Assembly (NCBI GenBank): GCA_944320105.1
Contig: CALUGA010000015.1
Coordinates: 1 to 52,236, forward strand
DNA: 52,236 nt
DNA from: an uncultured Prevotella sp.
GTDB taxonomy: Bacteria > Bacteroidota > Bacteroidia > Bacteroidales > Bacteroidaceae
Direction of reading: 5' to 3'
Both the position numbers and the translations under genes were made by a program. Shown piece by piece: positions 36,261-44,470 of this stretch (the first letter of the stretch is position 1; each line of letters starts with the position of its first letter). The notes below the pieces were generated by a model, which was not told where the DNA came from, made no database searches, and saw only the letters and a program-made list of their open reading frames with translations.

Positions 36261-37877
36261 ATGAGAAAAGTATTACTCAGCGCGGCCATGATGCTGGCCG
36301 CAGTGGCAACGACTTCAGCGCAGTGGCCAACGTCTCCAGCCGAGAGTCTTGTGGTCAACCCGGCAGGCGAGAACAACTATGGGTATGAGATAAAGACCAA
36401 CGATGCCCACGTTACCTACGTATTCATGCAGATACCCATCGGAGGCGACAGGATAAGCATGCGGCTGCAGATTCTCGACAAGGACGGCAACAAGCTGCTC
36501 ACCGAAAGCGGCAAGGAGCTTTGCGCCGAGCACAACCGCTCCTACACGTCGGTTAACCAGCACATGCTCATCGACAAGGATGGCAACGCCGTCATTGCCG
36601 TTTCCGACCAGCGTTCCGGCGGCGACAACTATACCATATATAAAGTCACGGAGCAGGGCGACGTGCTGTGGGAGACAGAGCTGAACAACGGGCTGCCCAT
36701 AGGCAGTGCGGCGGCAATGAGCATAGCCAATTCCGATGACGGCGGCTATGTGTTTGCCTACGAGGTTTACAACGACATGAGCGTGAGCGTGAGCGCCAAG
36801 ATACTTGTTGAAAAGCTCTCTGCCGACGGCAAGTCGCAGTGGCAGCAGAGGCTCGAGGATCCCGACGGGCTTGTTCCTTACGCCTATCCATACTTGGTGG
36901 ATGCGGGTGCATCGCAGGCCATCCTCGTTTATGCCAATGGCAATAACCAGGAAATCCTTGCCCGCCTCCTTGATTTCGACGGCTCCAGTGCGTGGGGCGA
37001 GGATATCCGCATCTACAATGGCGGTTTCTCTTCCAACCCGCTGCACACCATGATTGGGGTAGGCGCTGCTCCAGGCGGTGGCGTTTGCGTGGCATGGATG
37101 AACCCCGACATGAATACGGGCAACTATGAGAACCGTATGTCGGTGCTCAACAACGATGCCACCTATGCCTTCTCAACAGGCGATGCCGGTACCAACGTGA
37201 GCAACGACATTAATTACTCACGTGGTGTGCCAGACTTCTACTACGACGCTGACGATGAGGCTTTCTACTGCGTCTACCAGCAGTTCAACCAGGCGTTGCA
37301 AAGCTACCAAGGCTTGTATATGCAGAAGATTTCCCTCGATGGCGAGTTGCTATGGGGACCCGACGGCAAGCCGGTCATAGCCATACAGAATGCCGACACT
37401 TACGGGTATGAGTCGATACAAGACGCCGGCGACGGCAAGGTGGCAGTGTTCTACATGAAGAGAGATGCCCACAGCGAGTCTGGCGACGTAAGCTCCTACG
37501 TTGCCATCTACGACAAGGACGGCAACGCCGTGCAGGAGCCGATGTGCTTTTCGTCGACCCCAGGCGAGAAGTCAGGCTTAAGTTCTTCGCAGCTGCTTGA
37601 TGGCGACCATTGGCTCGTAAGCTGGACTGAGGGCTTTTCAACCCAGCAGCAGAACATCTGCATGCAGCATGTAAACGGTGACGGAAGCGTGGCCACTGGC
37701 ATCGATGGCGTGCCTGCGGGGGCTGGTGCTAGCGGCGTTGCGCGCTGCGAGGTCTATTCCGTTTCCGGCCAGCGTCTCAGCGTTCCCGGCAAGGGCGTGA
37801 ACATCATTCGCTACGTTTACGGCGACAACTCCGCTGGCACCAGCCCCCGCAGGCACGCCATCGATGCAAGTGGATGA
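36261..37877 (+). CDS. Part 1: signal peptide and propeller-like domain
   Basis: 538 residues as read. MRKVLLSAAMMLAAVATTSA is a clear signal peptide. The body repeats motifs such as LDKDGNKLL, IDKDGNAVI and YDKDGNAVQ, like outer-membrane beta-propellers. The last 60 residues lie in the palindromic insert and read like a sorting tail (VYSVSGQRLSVPGKGVNIIR) before a stop. It could be a complete short form or the front of the longer broken gene. Confidence 0.7.
   Translation: MRKVLLSAAMMLAAVATTSAQWPTSPAESLVVNPAGENNYGYEIKTNDAHVTYVFMQIPIGGDRISMRLQILDKDGNKLLTESGKELCAEHNRSYTSVNQHMLIDKDGNAVIAVSDQRSGGDNYTIYKVTEQGDVLWETELNNGLPIGSAAAMSIANSDDGGYVFAYEVYNDMSVSVSAKILVEKLSADGKSQWQQRLEDPDGLVPYAYPYLVDAGASQAILVYANGNNQEILARLLDFDGSSAWGEDIRIYNGGFSSNPLHTMIGVGAAPGGGVCVAWMNPDMNTGNYENRMSVLNNDATYAFSTGDAGTNVSNDINYSRGVPDFYYDADDEAFYCVYQQFNQALQSYQGLYMQKISLDGELLWGPDGKPVIAIQNADTYGYESIQDAGDGKVAVFYMKRDAHSESGDVSSYVAIYDKDGNAVQEPMCFSSTPGEKSGLSSSQLLDGDHWLVSWTEGFSTQQQNICMQHVNGDGSVATGIDGVPAGAGASGVARCEVYSVSGQRLSVPGKGVNIIRYVYGDNSAGTSPRRHAIDASG
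37693..37873. repeat. 181-bp palindromic insert with 43-bp inverted repeats
   Basis: Arms 37693-37735 and 37831-37873 are inverted copies with two mismatches; the inner 36 bp have one. They enclose 95 bp. In the current orientation the insert encodes a T9SS-like tail in frame with part 1. In the reverse orientation the frame is also open. Length 181 is 1 mod 3, and excising it joins part 1 to part 2 in frame. Confidence 0.75.
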
Positions 37878-38217
37878 GTGTGACTACCCGATAAACCTTG
37901 CTGCTCCGTCTGACATGATAGTGGGCAACGCGGCAACCATAACGTGGACACCGCAGGGCGAAGAGGACGCCTGGGAGGTGCGCTACAAGAAGTCGGCCGA
38001 CACGGAGTGGAGCGAGCCGATAGTTGTGCGCGAGCCTAAATGCACGCTTGCCGGTCTTGACGGAATAACCAGCTACGACGTGCAGGTTAGGGCGCGCTGC
38101 TCTGCCTTCAGCAAGAGCCAGTGGTCGGAGGTGTGCACATTCACGAGCGGGCTGGCAATGCCGTTTGCCATCGAGTTTTCCAAGATGTCTGACCTTTCTG
38201 GGGGTGGCAGTTCGTGA
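37864..38217 (+). CDS. Part 2: fibronectin-III fragment
   Basis: 117 residues. After ECDYPINLAAPSDMIVGN comes one FnIII domain (ITWTPQGEEDAWEVRYKKS, YDVQVRARCSAF) and then the start of an anchor-J domain (MPFAIEFSKMSDLSGG). The stop at 38215 follows a missing G: adding one G at 38200-38204 continues as GWQFVKGALATPT in part 3. No start signal of its own is supported. Confidence 0.65.
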   Translation: MQVDECDYPINLAAPSDMIVGNAATITWTPQGEEDAWEVRYKKSADTEWSEPIVVREPKCTLAGLDGITSYDVQVRARCSAFSKSQWSEVCTFTSGLAMPFAIEFSKMSDLSGGGSS

Positions 38218-38561
38218 AAGGCGCCCTTGCCACCCCGACAGTGCTAGAGGAGAGCAAAGGATGGCAGTTCATCTCGTCGATGCGCGGCTCCAACCTCGTG
38301 CTCAACGGGCGCGACGGAGCCTTTGACGAGTGGCTGGTTACACCTATGACTAACTTTGACGACGGCAGCGTGAACTACATCGTGAGCTTCGCGCTCCAGA
38401 ACGTGCAGGACACCGACCCGGCGTCAGACCTCAGCCTTTCGCTCGTGGTTTCCGACGCAGACGGAAACTTCAGCGAAAGTGGAGTTGTAAAGACGTGGAC
38501 TCGCGACGAGATACCCCAGCTTTATTCCATAGGCGAGCTTTCCGCCATGCCAAGGGAGTAA
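38214..38561 (+). CDS. Part 3: anchor-J-like fragment
   Basis: 115 residues as read, the body of a choice-of-anchor J-like jelly roll (VTPMTNFDDGSVNYIVSFAL, LSLSLVVSDADGNF). It runs out at SAMPRE, where adding one G to the run at 38554-38556 gives AMPRGVKGNARLGL and continues into part 4. It has no independent start. Confidence 0.65.
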   Translation: MKGALATPTVLEESKGWQFISSMRGSNLVLNGRDGAFDEWLVTPMTNFDDGSVNYIVSFALQNVQDTDPASDLSLSLVVSDADGNFSESGVVKTWTRDEIPQLYSIGELSAMPRE

Positions 38562-39976
38562 AGGGCAACGCCCGCTTGGGCCTGTCTGCCCACAACACCA
38601 CCGGGCGCTCGCCAATGTTAATGCTCACCACGCTTTCGGCCAGCTATTCGTGCCCGAACGATGCCGAGGTAACGGTCGATGCCGTGGGCGACAACTCCTT
38701 GAGCGCCACGGTGGCAGGCTCGGCTGAGGAGTGGCTTGTGTTCGTGAGGAAGGCAGGCGACACCTCGCGCAACTATTCCAAGGTGACCAACGGGAAGATA
38801 GAGGCCACCGGCCTCGACAGCCGCACCGACTATGAGATTGGCGTTACCAAGGCTTGCGAGCCTGGCGACACGGCTGCGGTAAAGATAGTGACCGTCACCA
38901 CCACTGGCGGCGACTGTGGCATGCCGCAGGACGTGGAGGTTGTGGCCGACAAGTTCAGTGCCACAGCCACATGGACGGGCGAGGCATCTGCCTACAACGT
39001 GCGCTACCGCCTCAACGGCACCGGCCAGTGGGCCGAGGAACAGGTGACGGCAAACAGCATCGTAGTCAGCGGCCTTGAGAGCAGCACCACTTACGAGCTG
39101 GCCGTGCAGTCGGTGTGCAGCAAGGCTGAGGGCGACACGAGTGCCTTCACCAAGCCCGTGACCTTCACCACGCTTGCCGAGACCTGCCTGCCGCCTGAGA
39201 ACGTGGCGGTGGTGGCCGAGGCCGAGACTGCCGTAGTTACATGGGAGGGCGAGGCCGACAAGTATGAGGTGGGCTGTGCTCCTGCAGGCGGCGAGGAGAC
39301 ATTTGTCATAGCCGAAGGCACTACCACTACCATTGCCGGGCTTATCCCAGAGACGGAATACAAGGTGCGTGTGCGCGCCATCTGCGCCGTGGGCGACACG
39401 AGCCGCTGGTCGCAGGCCGTGGCCTTTGCCACCGAGGCAATGCCCGAGTGCGTCACACCGTATGACTTGACCGTAAGCGACCTGGCCCCCGACTCGGCCA
39501 CGCTTTCGTGGAGCGCCGATGCCGGCAACCAGAGCTGGAACCTGCGCTGGCGAGCAAGTTCAGTGACGTCGTGGACCAACGTGGAGGGGCTTGAAGCAAC
39601 CTCGTACTTACTCACGGGGTTTACGCCCAACACCCTTTACATTTGGAGTGTGCAGGCTGCCTGCGACAGAGGGCGCACCAGTGCTTGGGTCGTGCAAAAC
39701 CGCTTTACCACGCCCCTTGCCGACGGCATAGGCGACATGGGCATTGACGACATTAGCGTATTCGTGAAGGGGCGGACGCTCAACATTGTCAATCCGTCGG
39801 GATGCACCATCAGTGGCGTAAGCCTTTACAACGCGGCGGGGCAGGCCATTGGCGTCTACTCTGTGAACACAGCCGAAAACGTGTTCATACCGCTGTCTGC
39901 CGGTGGCACCATCATAGTGAAGGTGTATGGCGAGAAGCTGTCAAAGACTGTGCAGGTGGCTGTCACGGGAAAATAG
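38495..39976 (+). CDS. Part 4: four FnIII domains and T9SS sorting domain
   Basis: Real coding in this frame begins near 38557. Four fibronectin-III repeats follow, each starting with a Cys-x-x-Pro or similar (CPNDAEVTV, CGMPQDVEV, CLPPENVAV, CVTPYDLTV), and a C-terminal domain VKGRTLNIVNPSGCTISGVS matches T9SS type A sorting domains. It should be an exported, surface-attached adhesin-like protein if expressed intact. Confidence 0.7.
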   Translation: MDSRRDTPALFHRRAFRHAKGVKGNARLGLSAHNTTGRSPMLMLTTLSASYSCPNDAEVTVDAVGDNSLSATVAGSAEEWLVFVRKAGDTSRNYSKVTNGKIEATGLDSRTDYEIGVTKACEPGDTAAVKIVTVTTTGGDCGMPQDVEVVADKFSATATWTGEASAYNVRYRLNGTGQWAEEQVTANSIVVSGLESSTTYELAVQSVCSKAEGDTSAFTKPVTFTTLAETCLPPENVAVVAEAETAVVTWEGEADKYEVGCAPAGGEETFVIAEGTTTTIAGLIPETEYKVRVRAICAVGDTSRWSQAVAFATEAMPECVTPYDLTVSDLAPDSATLSWSADAGNQSWNLRWRASSVTSWTNVEGLEATSYLLTGFTPNTLYIWSVQAACDRGRTSAWVVQNRFTTPLADGIGDMGIDDISVFVKGRTLNIVNPSGCTISGVSLYNAAGQAIGVYSVNTAENVFIPLSAGGTIIVKVYGEKLSKTVQVAVTGK

Positions 39977-40027
39977 GATAGGGGTAGCCAAGGCGGATGC
40001 TTTCCGCCACCTGCTGCAAACAGGACA

Positions 40028-40059
40028 AAAGGGGAGCGGGCCTTGGCCCGTTCCCCTTT
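40028..40059 (+). terminator. Terminator after the FnIII/T9SS gene
   Basis: Arms 40028-40042 and 40045-40059 are complementary over 15 positions with one G-T; the innermost pairs would open to a 4-nt loop. A T-rich segment (CCCCTTTGTCTT) follows. A+T tails exist on both sides, so it may be bidirectional. Confidence 0.6.
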
Positions 40060-40190
40060 GTCTTGCCCCATGGCTTTGCCCGAGGCTGATGGCTGCCAAA
40101 GCCGCGCTCCGGCATACGCTGCCCAGCCGCCTTGCGGCCATGTCTTTTCTTTACAAATCCGTGCGCCACGGGGCCATGCCGTCCATCCGG

Positions 40191-40261
40191 CCTTGCAATA
40201 TGTGCCGTTTGGCAGTGTGAAACGGCACTTTTCGCACTGCCAAACGGCACATATTGCAAGG
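40191..40261. repeat. 22-bp-period cluster 3, forming a 27-bp perfect inverted repeat
   Basis: Units start at 40196, 40218 and 40240, and a partial fourth follows. 40191-40217 is perfectly complementary to 40235-40261, with a 17-nt spacer that is itself a repeat unit. It is the most symmetrical member of the family at 8033-8120 and 22192-22280. Confidence 0.75.
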
Positions 40262-40349
40262 TAAAACGGTGGCAGTCTCCAAGTTGCTGGCTGCCAGGTT
40301 GTTGGCCGCAGGCTTGCTGCTGCGGCTTGTTTTTTGAAAAATCATTAAA

Positions 40350-40590
40350 CCCTAATAGGTCGTTAGGACGCCAATCACATATATAACACCGTTATTGGAA
40401 GCCAAAGTGATTTCGTCCTGCCCGAGTGCAGGCTGGCTGTAGCCTTTACCGGAGATGCTGTGGCATAGGCGTATGTGTTCTTCGTCTTTACGTTGAGGCA
40501 CGATGCAGCGGGCAGGGCGAAAACACTTGGAAAGCCGTGCACAGACCGAGGGAGATGCCTCTGGCGGCTCTATTGCATTCGGGTTAAAAG
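40350..40590. repeat. Possible third copy of the 7525-7737 repeat (ends only)
   Basis: CCCTAATAGGTCGTTAGGAC (40350-40369) resembles the left end at 7525, and GCATTCGGGTTAAAAG (about 40574-40590) resembles the right end of the other copies. The interior is not recognisably alike, and no gene is credible in 39977-40662. Confidence 0.4.
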
Positions 40591-40593
40591 AAA

Positions 40594-40640
40594 AAGCCCG
40601 ATGCCGCACATGGCACAACACCATGCGCGGCACCGGGCTT
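40594..40640 (-). terminator. Terminator of the DUF3127 gene
   Basis: Arms 40594-40613 and 40621-40640 form a 20-bp stem with a 7-nt loop. The two non-Watson-Crick positions are G-U in the minus-strand RNA but A-C in the plus-strand RNA, and a T-rich tail follows on the minus strand. So it serves the minus gene. Confidence 0.75.
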
Positions 40641-40662
40641 GTTGCCGCCGTGCGGGCCGCCG

Positions 40663-41085
40663 TCAGAACGGCAGGTCGTCGGCGCTGTCGCCCGCTGCAG
40701 GTGATTCGGAGGCAAAGGGGTCGTCGCCGGCTGCGGCGGGCTGTGCCGGTGGGAACGGGGTGTTGGCCTGCGGGGCTGCCTGGGCTGCCGCTGCGGCGGG
40801 GGCAGGCTGTGCCACGGCGCGGTTAACGGCCCATGCGGTAATGTTGTTGAACCAGCGCCCGTTGTACTCGTGGGCATCGATGTCGAACGACACGGTAAGC
40901 TCTTCGCCGCTTTGTATGTTGAACTGCTTGATTTTTTCTTCGCCGAACACCCTGAAGCAGCACTTGCGCGGATACTGGTCGTGGGTTTCTATCACGAATT
41001 CCTGAGACATCCACGGGTTGCCCGTGCGGGCGGACACTCCGCTGTTAGCCGGGAGCACGGCAATGATTTTTCCTGTTATTTCCAT
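40663..41085 (-). CDS. DUF3127 protein, SSB-like OB fold with acidic tail
   Basis: 140 residues. Residues about 1-90 (MEITGKIIAVLPANSGVSAR, FVIETHDQYPRKCCFRVFGE) match the DUF3127 family of Bacteroidetes, an OB-fold resembling single-stranded-DNA-binding protein. It is followed by an Ala/Pro/Gln-rich linker and the tip SADDLPF, which mimics the SSB C-terminal DDDIPF that recruits replication and repair proteins. It is divergent from dnaN, which strengthens a role in DNA metabolism. It is not the canonical ssb. Confidence 0.85.
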   Translation of the reverse strand: MEITGKIIAVLPANSGVSARTGNPWMSQEFVIETHDQYPRKCCFRVFGEEKIKQFNIQSGEELTVSFDIDAHEYNGRWFNNITAWAVNRAVAQPAPAAAAAQAAPQANTPFPPAQPAAAGDDPFASESPAAGDSADDLPF

Positions 41086-41140
41086 TTTCTATTGTGGGTT
41101 GATTTCTTTGTGCTTAAATGTTTTTGCGATTGCGAAATTA

Positions 41141-41148
41141 CAAAAATA
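41141..41148 (-). promoter_or_regulatory. -7 promoter element of the DUF3127 gene
   Basis: TATTTTTG on the minus strand, about 55 nt before the ATG at 41085, fits TAnnTTTG. The -33 element is not clear. Confidence 0.4.
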
Positions 41149-41180
41149 GTTTTAATTCGGGCAACTTTTTGGCTGATTAT

Positions 41181-41212
41181 TTTGCTCTTCACATTGTAAT
41201 TTTGTATTTTTG
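41181..41212 (+). promoter_or_regulatory. dnaN operon promoter
   Basis: TTTG (41181-41184), 20 bp, TATTTTTG (41205-41212): a near-perfect Bacteroidetes promoter. A second TAATTTTG overlaps at 41197-41204. Confidence 0.65.
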
Positions 41213-41258
41213 TGGTCAATTACATAATTGTTGACTAAACATAAAAGAAAAGATACCC

Positions 41259-42380
41259 ATGAGATTTACTTTGTCGAGCACTGCGCTTAGCAGTAAATTG
41301 GTAGCCCTTTCGAGGGTGATAAACAGCAAGAACTCGCTGCCCATATTGTCTGATTTCGTGTTTGAGGTGGATGGCAACGTGCTTAGGCTCACGGCTTCAG
41401 ACAGCGAAAACATGATGAAGACTTCGGTGGAGCTTAACGAAAGCGACGAGAATGGCACCTTCGCCATTGGCAGCCACTACCTGCTTGAGGCTGTCAAGGG
41501 CTTCTCGGAGCAGCCCATCACCTTCGAGGTGAACCGCGAGGACAACCTGGCAAAGATAATCTACCAGAACGGCCACTTCTCCCTGCCAATAGAGAATGCC
41601 GATGAGTTCCCGCAGGCCCTGGCCGTGGGCGAGGGTGCAAACGTCATCACCATAGCCAGCGGGCTGCTGGCCGACAACATAAACCGCTCGTTGTTCGCCA
41701 CGGGTGACGACCAGTTGAGACCTGTGATGAACGGCCTTTACTTCGACCTTACGCAGGACTGTCTCACCATCGTGGCCAGCGACGGCTGCAAGCTCGTGCG
41801 CAACAGGGTGCTCTCCGTAAAGAGCGACGTGCCAGCCTCTTTCATCCTGCCAAAGAAGCCTACCATGCTGCTTAAGAACTTGCTGGCCAAGGACGGCGGC
41901 GACGTAACGATAAAGTTCGACGGTCACAACGCCGAGATCAGCTTCGACGAAGGCTTGCTCACTTGCCGCCTGATAGAGGGGCGCTACCCCAACTACAATT
42001 CCGTGATTCCACACGACAACCCCAACCAGCTCACTGCCGACCGCATGGCCTTGCTCAGCGCACTGCGCCGCGTGCAGCCTTTTGCCAACTCGGGCAACCT
42101 TATACGCTTCCACATGGAGTACGGAACGCTGCAGCTCGATGCAGAGGACTACGACTTCTCGCGCACCGCAACTGAGAAGATGGCCTGCGAATACAGCGGC
42201 CAGCCAATGAGCATAGGCTTCAAGGGTTCGGCTTTCATCGAGATACTGAGCAACTTTGACTGCCAGGACGTGGTGTTGCAGCTGGCCGACCCGAGCAGGG
42301 CCGGCGTTGTGGTGCCGTCGGAGCAGCCCGAGAACCAAGAGGTGCTCATGCTCCTGATGCCAATGCTTATCAACGAATAA
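41259..42380 (+). CDS. dnaN: DNA polymerase III sliding clamp
   Basis: 373 residues, three clamp domains of normal length. It encircles DNA and tethers polymerase and repair factors. The N-terminus MRFTLSSTALSSKLVALSRV and domain features such as VMNGLYFDLTQDCLTIVASD and LIEGRYPNYNSVIP are typical. The C-terminus (VLMLLMPMLIN) matches the usual LMPM hydrophobic-cleft segment. It heads an operon with an exonuclease, coaBC, a T9SS-associated gene, recN and a TPR protein. Confidence 0.97.
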   Translation: MRFTLSSTALSSKLVALSRVINSKNSLPILSDFVFEVDGNVLRLTASDSENMMKTSVELNESDENGTFAIGSHYLLEAVKGFSEQPITFEVNREDNLAKIIYQNGHFSLPIENADEFPQALAVGEGANVITIASGLLADNINRSLFATGDDQLRPVMNGLYFDLTQDCLTIVASDGCKLVRNRVLSVKSDVPASFILPKKPTMLLKNLLAKDGGDVTIKFDGHNAEISFDEGLLTCRLIEGRYPNYNSVIPHDNPNQLTADRMALLSALRRVQPFANSGNLIRFHMEYGTLQLDAEDYDFSRTATEKMACEYSGQPMSIGFKGSAFIEILSNFDCQDVVLQLADPSRAGVVVPSEQPENQEVLMLLMPMLINE

Positions 42381-42392
42381 CCCGCGCCCGGC

Positions 42393-43241
42393 ATGAAACT
42401 GAAACTGAAGAGGCCGCTCGTGGTGTTCGACCTCGAGACCACAGGCCTGGACTTGGTTAAAGACCGCATCATACAGATATCTTATATCAAGGTGTTCCCC
42501 GATGGGCAGGAGAAACGGGTGGACTTCGTTGTGAATCCCGGCAAGCATATCCCGAAGGATGTGGCTGAGCTGACCGGCATCAGCGACGACGATGTGGCAG
42601 GCAAGCCGATGTTCAAGGAAATCGCCGCAAGGCTCTGCGAAGAGTTCCGCGGCTGCGACTTCGCGGGCTTCAATTCCAACCATTTCGACATACCCATGTT
42701 GGCTGAGGAGTTCCTGCGGGCGGGCATCGACTTTGACTTTTCCAAATGCAGCCTTGTGGACGTGCAGACGATATTCCACAAGATGGAGCGACGCAACCTT
42801 GCAGCCGCATACAAGTTTTATTGCGGGCGAGAGATGGAGGTGGATTTCGAGGCTCACCGTGCCGACCAGGACACCGAAGCCACGTATAGGGTGCTGATGG
42901 GCGAGCTTGACAAGTATGACCCCGCAACGGAGCCAGACCCCGAGCGCCACCTGCAGAACGATGTGGAGTTCCTTGCCGAATTCTCGCGGCAGAACAACAA
43001 TGTGGATTTTGCAGGGCGTGTGGTCTGGGCCGAGCTTAAGGATGTCAACGGCAATGTGGTGCTTGGAGCCGACGGCAAGCCACGCCTTGTGGAGGTGTTC
43101 AACTTTGGCAAGCACAAGGGGGAACAGGTGGCTCAAGTGCTGCGCTACGACCCCGGGTACTACAGCTGGATTCTCTCCGGCGACTTCACTTACAATACCA
43201 AGCAGGTGCTCACACGCATCAAGTTGCGCGAAGGCAAATAG
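42393..43241 (+). CDS. DnaQ-like 3'-5' exonuclease with C-terminal extension
   Basis: 282 residues. Exonuclease motifs FDLETTG (Asp13, Glu15), FNSNHFDIPML and the late HRADQDTEA show a DEDDh exonuclease covering about residues 8-185. The remaining 90 residues (VFNFGKHKGEQVAQVL, GYYSWILSGDF) resemble the DUF3820-like module found in other exonucleases. It starts 12 nt after dnaN, which suits a proofreading or repair role with the clamp. Confidence 0.9.
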   Translation: MKLKLKRPLVVFDLETTGLDLVKDRIIQISYIKVFPDGQEKRVDFVVNPGKHIPKDVAELTGISDDDVAGKPMFKEIAARLCEEFRGCDFAGFNSNHFDIPMLAEEFLRAGIDFDFSKCSLVDVQTIFHKMERRNLAAAYKFYCGREMEVDFEAHRADQDTEATYRVLMGELDKYDPATEPDPERHLQNDVEFLAEFSRQNNNVDFAGRVVWAELKDVNGNVVLGADGKPRLVEVFNFGKHKGEQVAQVLRYDPGYYSWILSGDFTYNTKQVLTRIKLREGK

Positions 43242-43260
43242 GCAAATAACCTACTGACGT

Positions 43261-44466
43261 ATGCTTAAAGGGAAAAAGATAGTATTGGGAATTACCGGCT
43301 CGATAGCGGCATACAAGGCTTGCTATATCATCCGGGGGCTGGTGAAGCGTGGGGCAGAGGTGCAGGTGGTGATAACCCCGGCAGGGAAAGAGTTCATAAC
43401 GCCAATAACGCTCTCTGCCCTTACGCAGAAGCCGGTGATAAGCGATTTCTTCTCACAGCGCGACGGCACGTGGCACAGCCATGTTGCTCTCGGCCTCTGG
43501 GCCGACGCGATGCTGATAGCACCGTGTACGGCGTCCACCCTTGGCAAGATGGCAAGCGGCGTGGCCGACAACATGCTTATCACCACATATCTCTCGATGA
43601 AGGCCCCTGTGTTCATCGCTCCCGCCATGGATCTCGATATGTATGCCCATCCTGCCACCCAGACCAACCTTGACCGCCTGCGCTCGTTTGGCAACATGGT
43701 CATAGAGCCGCAGAGCGGCTTCCTTGCGAGCGGCTTGGAGGGCAAGGGGCGGATGGAGGAGCCTGAGGCGATAGTGAAGGCTCTCGATGATTATTTCCGG
43801 GGCAATGTGGGGCAGCTGCGTGGCAAGCGCATCATGGTGACCGCCGGGCCTACCCATGAGCGCATTGACCCCGTGAGGTTCATCGGCAACTACTCAAGCG
43901 GCAAGATGGGCTTTGCCCTTGCCGAGGAATGCGCCCGCCGTGGGGCGGAGGTGACGCTCATTTCCGGGCCTGTGGCCTTGAGCCCCCGTGGCAAGGGCAT
44001 AAGGCGCATTGATGTTGAGGGCAGCGATGAAATGTTTAGGGCTGCCGTGGCGGAGTTCCCTGCCTGCGATGCAGCCATATTGTGCGCTGCCGTGGCCGAC
44101 TTCGCCCCGGAGACAGTCGCCCCGGGGAAGATAAAGCGGGGTGAAGATGACCTCGTGCTGAGGCTCAGGCCTACGCACGACATTGCTGCCGAGCTGGGCC
44201 GGATGAAGCGGCAGGGGCAGTGCCTTGCAGGGTTTGCCCTGGAGACCGACCACGAGGAGAGCAATGCGTTGGGCAAGATGGAGCGCAAGAACCTTGATTT
44301 CATCGTGCTCAACTCGCTGCGCAACGAGGGAACGTGCTTCCGGTCGGACGACAACAAGATAACCATAATGTGGCGCGGCGGAAGCAGGGAGTTCCCAAAG
44401 AAAAGCAAGGCAGATGTGGCGGAGGACATAGTGTCGCATCTTGCCAAGGTAATGCTAACAGAATAG
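43261..44466 (+). CDS. coaBC: Phosphopantothenoylcysteine synthetase/decarboxylase
   Basis: 401 residues. Two steps of coenzyme A synthesis in one chain. The N-terminal flavoprotein CoaC (LGITGSIAAYKA, His in GTWHSHVALGL, NMLITTYLSMKAPVFIAPAM with the PAMD motif) and the C-terminal CoaB (MVTAGPTHERIDPVRFIGNY, SSGKMGFALAEEC, AVADFAP) are complete. In the CoaC substrate-recognition clamp the sequence is FLASGLEGKGRM, with Ser where E. coli has the reactive Cys158. It is in operon with dnaN. Confidence 0.95.
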   Translation: MLKGKKIVLGITGSIAAYKACYIIRGLVKRGAEVQVVITPAGKEFITPITLSALTQKPVISDFFSQRDGTWHSHVALGLWADAMLIAPCTASTLGKMASGVADNMLITTYLSMKAPVFIAPAMDLDMYAHPATQTNLDRLRSFGNMVIEPQSGFLASGLEGKGRMEEPEAIVKALDDYFRGNVGQLRGKRIMVTAGPTHERIDPVRFIGNYSSGKMGFALAEECARRGAEVTLISGPVALSPRGKGIRRIDVEGSDEMFRAAVAEFPACDAAILCAAVADFAPETVAPGKIKRGEDDLVLRLRPTHDIAAELGRMKRQGQCLAGFALETDHEESNALGKMERKNLDFIVLNSLRNEGTCFRSDDNKITIMWRGGSREFPKKSKADVAEDIVSHLAKVMLTE

Positions 44467-44470
44467 GCTC

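Larger units (their letters stand above)
36261..39976 (+). pseudogene. Large FnIII / T9SS surface protein gene, broken into four frames
   Basis: Four consecutive reading frames read as one secreted protein of about 1175 residues: signal peptide, a propeller-like domain, a fibronectin-III domain, a choice-of-anchor J-like domain, four more fibronectin-III domains, and a C-terminal T9SS type A sorting domain (RTLNIVNPSGCTISGVSLYN). The breaks are a 181-bp palindromic insert (37693-37873), one G missing in the run at 38200-38204, and one G missing near 38554-38556. Each lesion is repaired by removing the insert or adding one G. The parts are listed separately below. Confidence 0.75.

Noticed and set aside
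41397-43136. A 579-codon open frame on the minus strand opposite dnaN and the exonuclease
   Set aside because: It mirrors the codon bias of the two real + strand genes, has no recognisable domain and no promoter, and is His/Val-rich as antisense shadows of such genes are.
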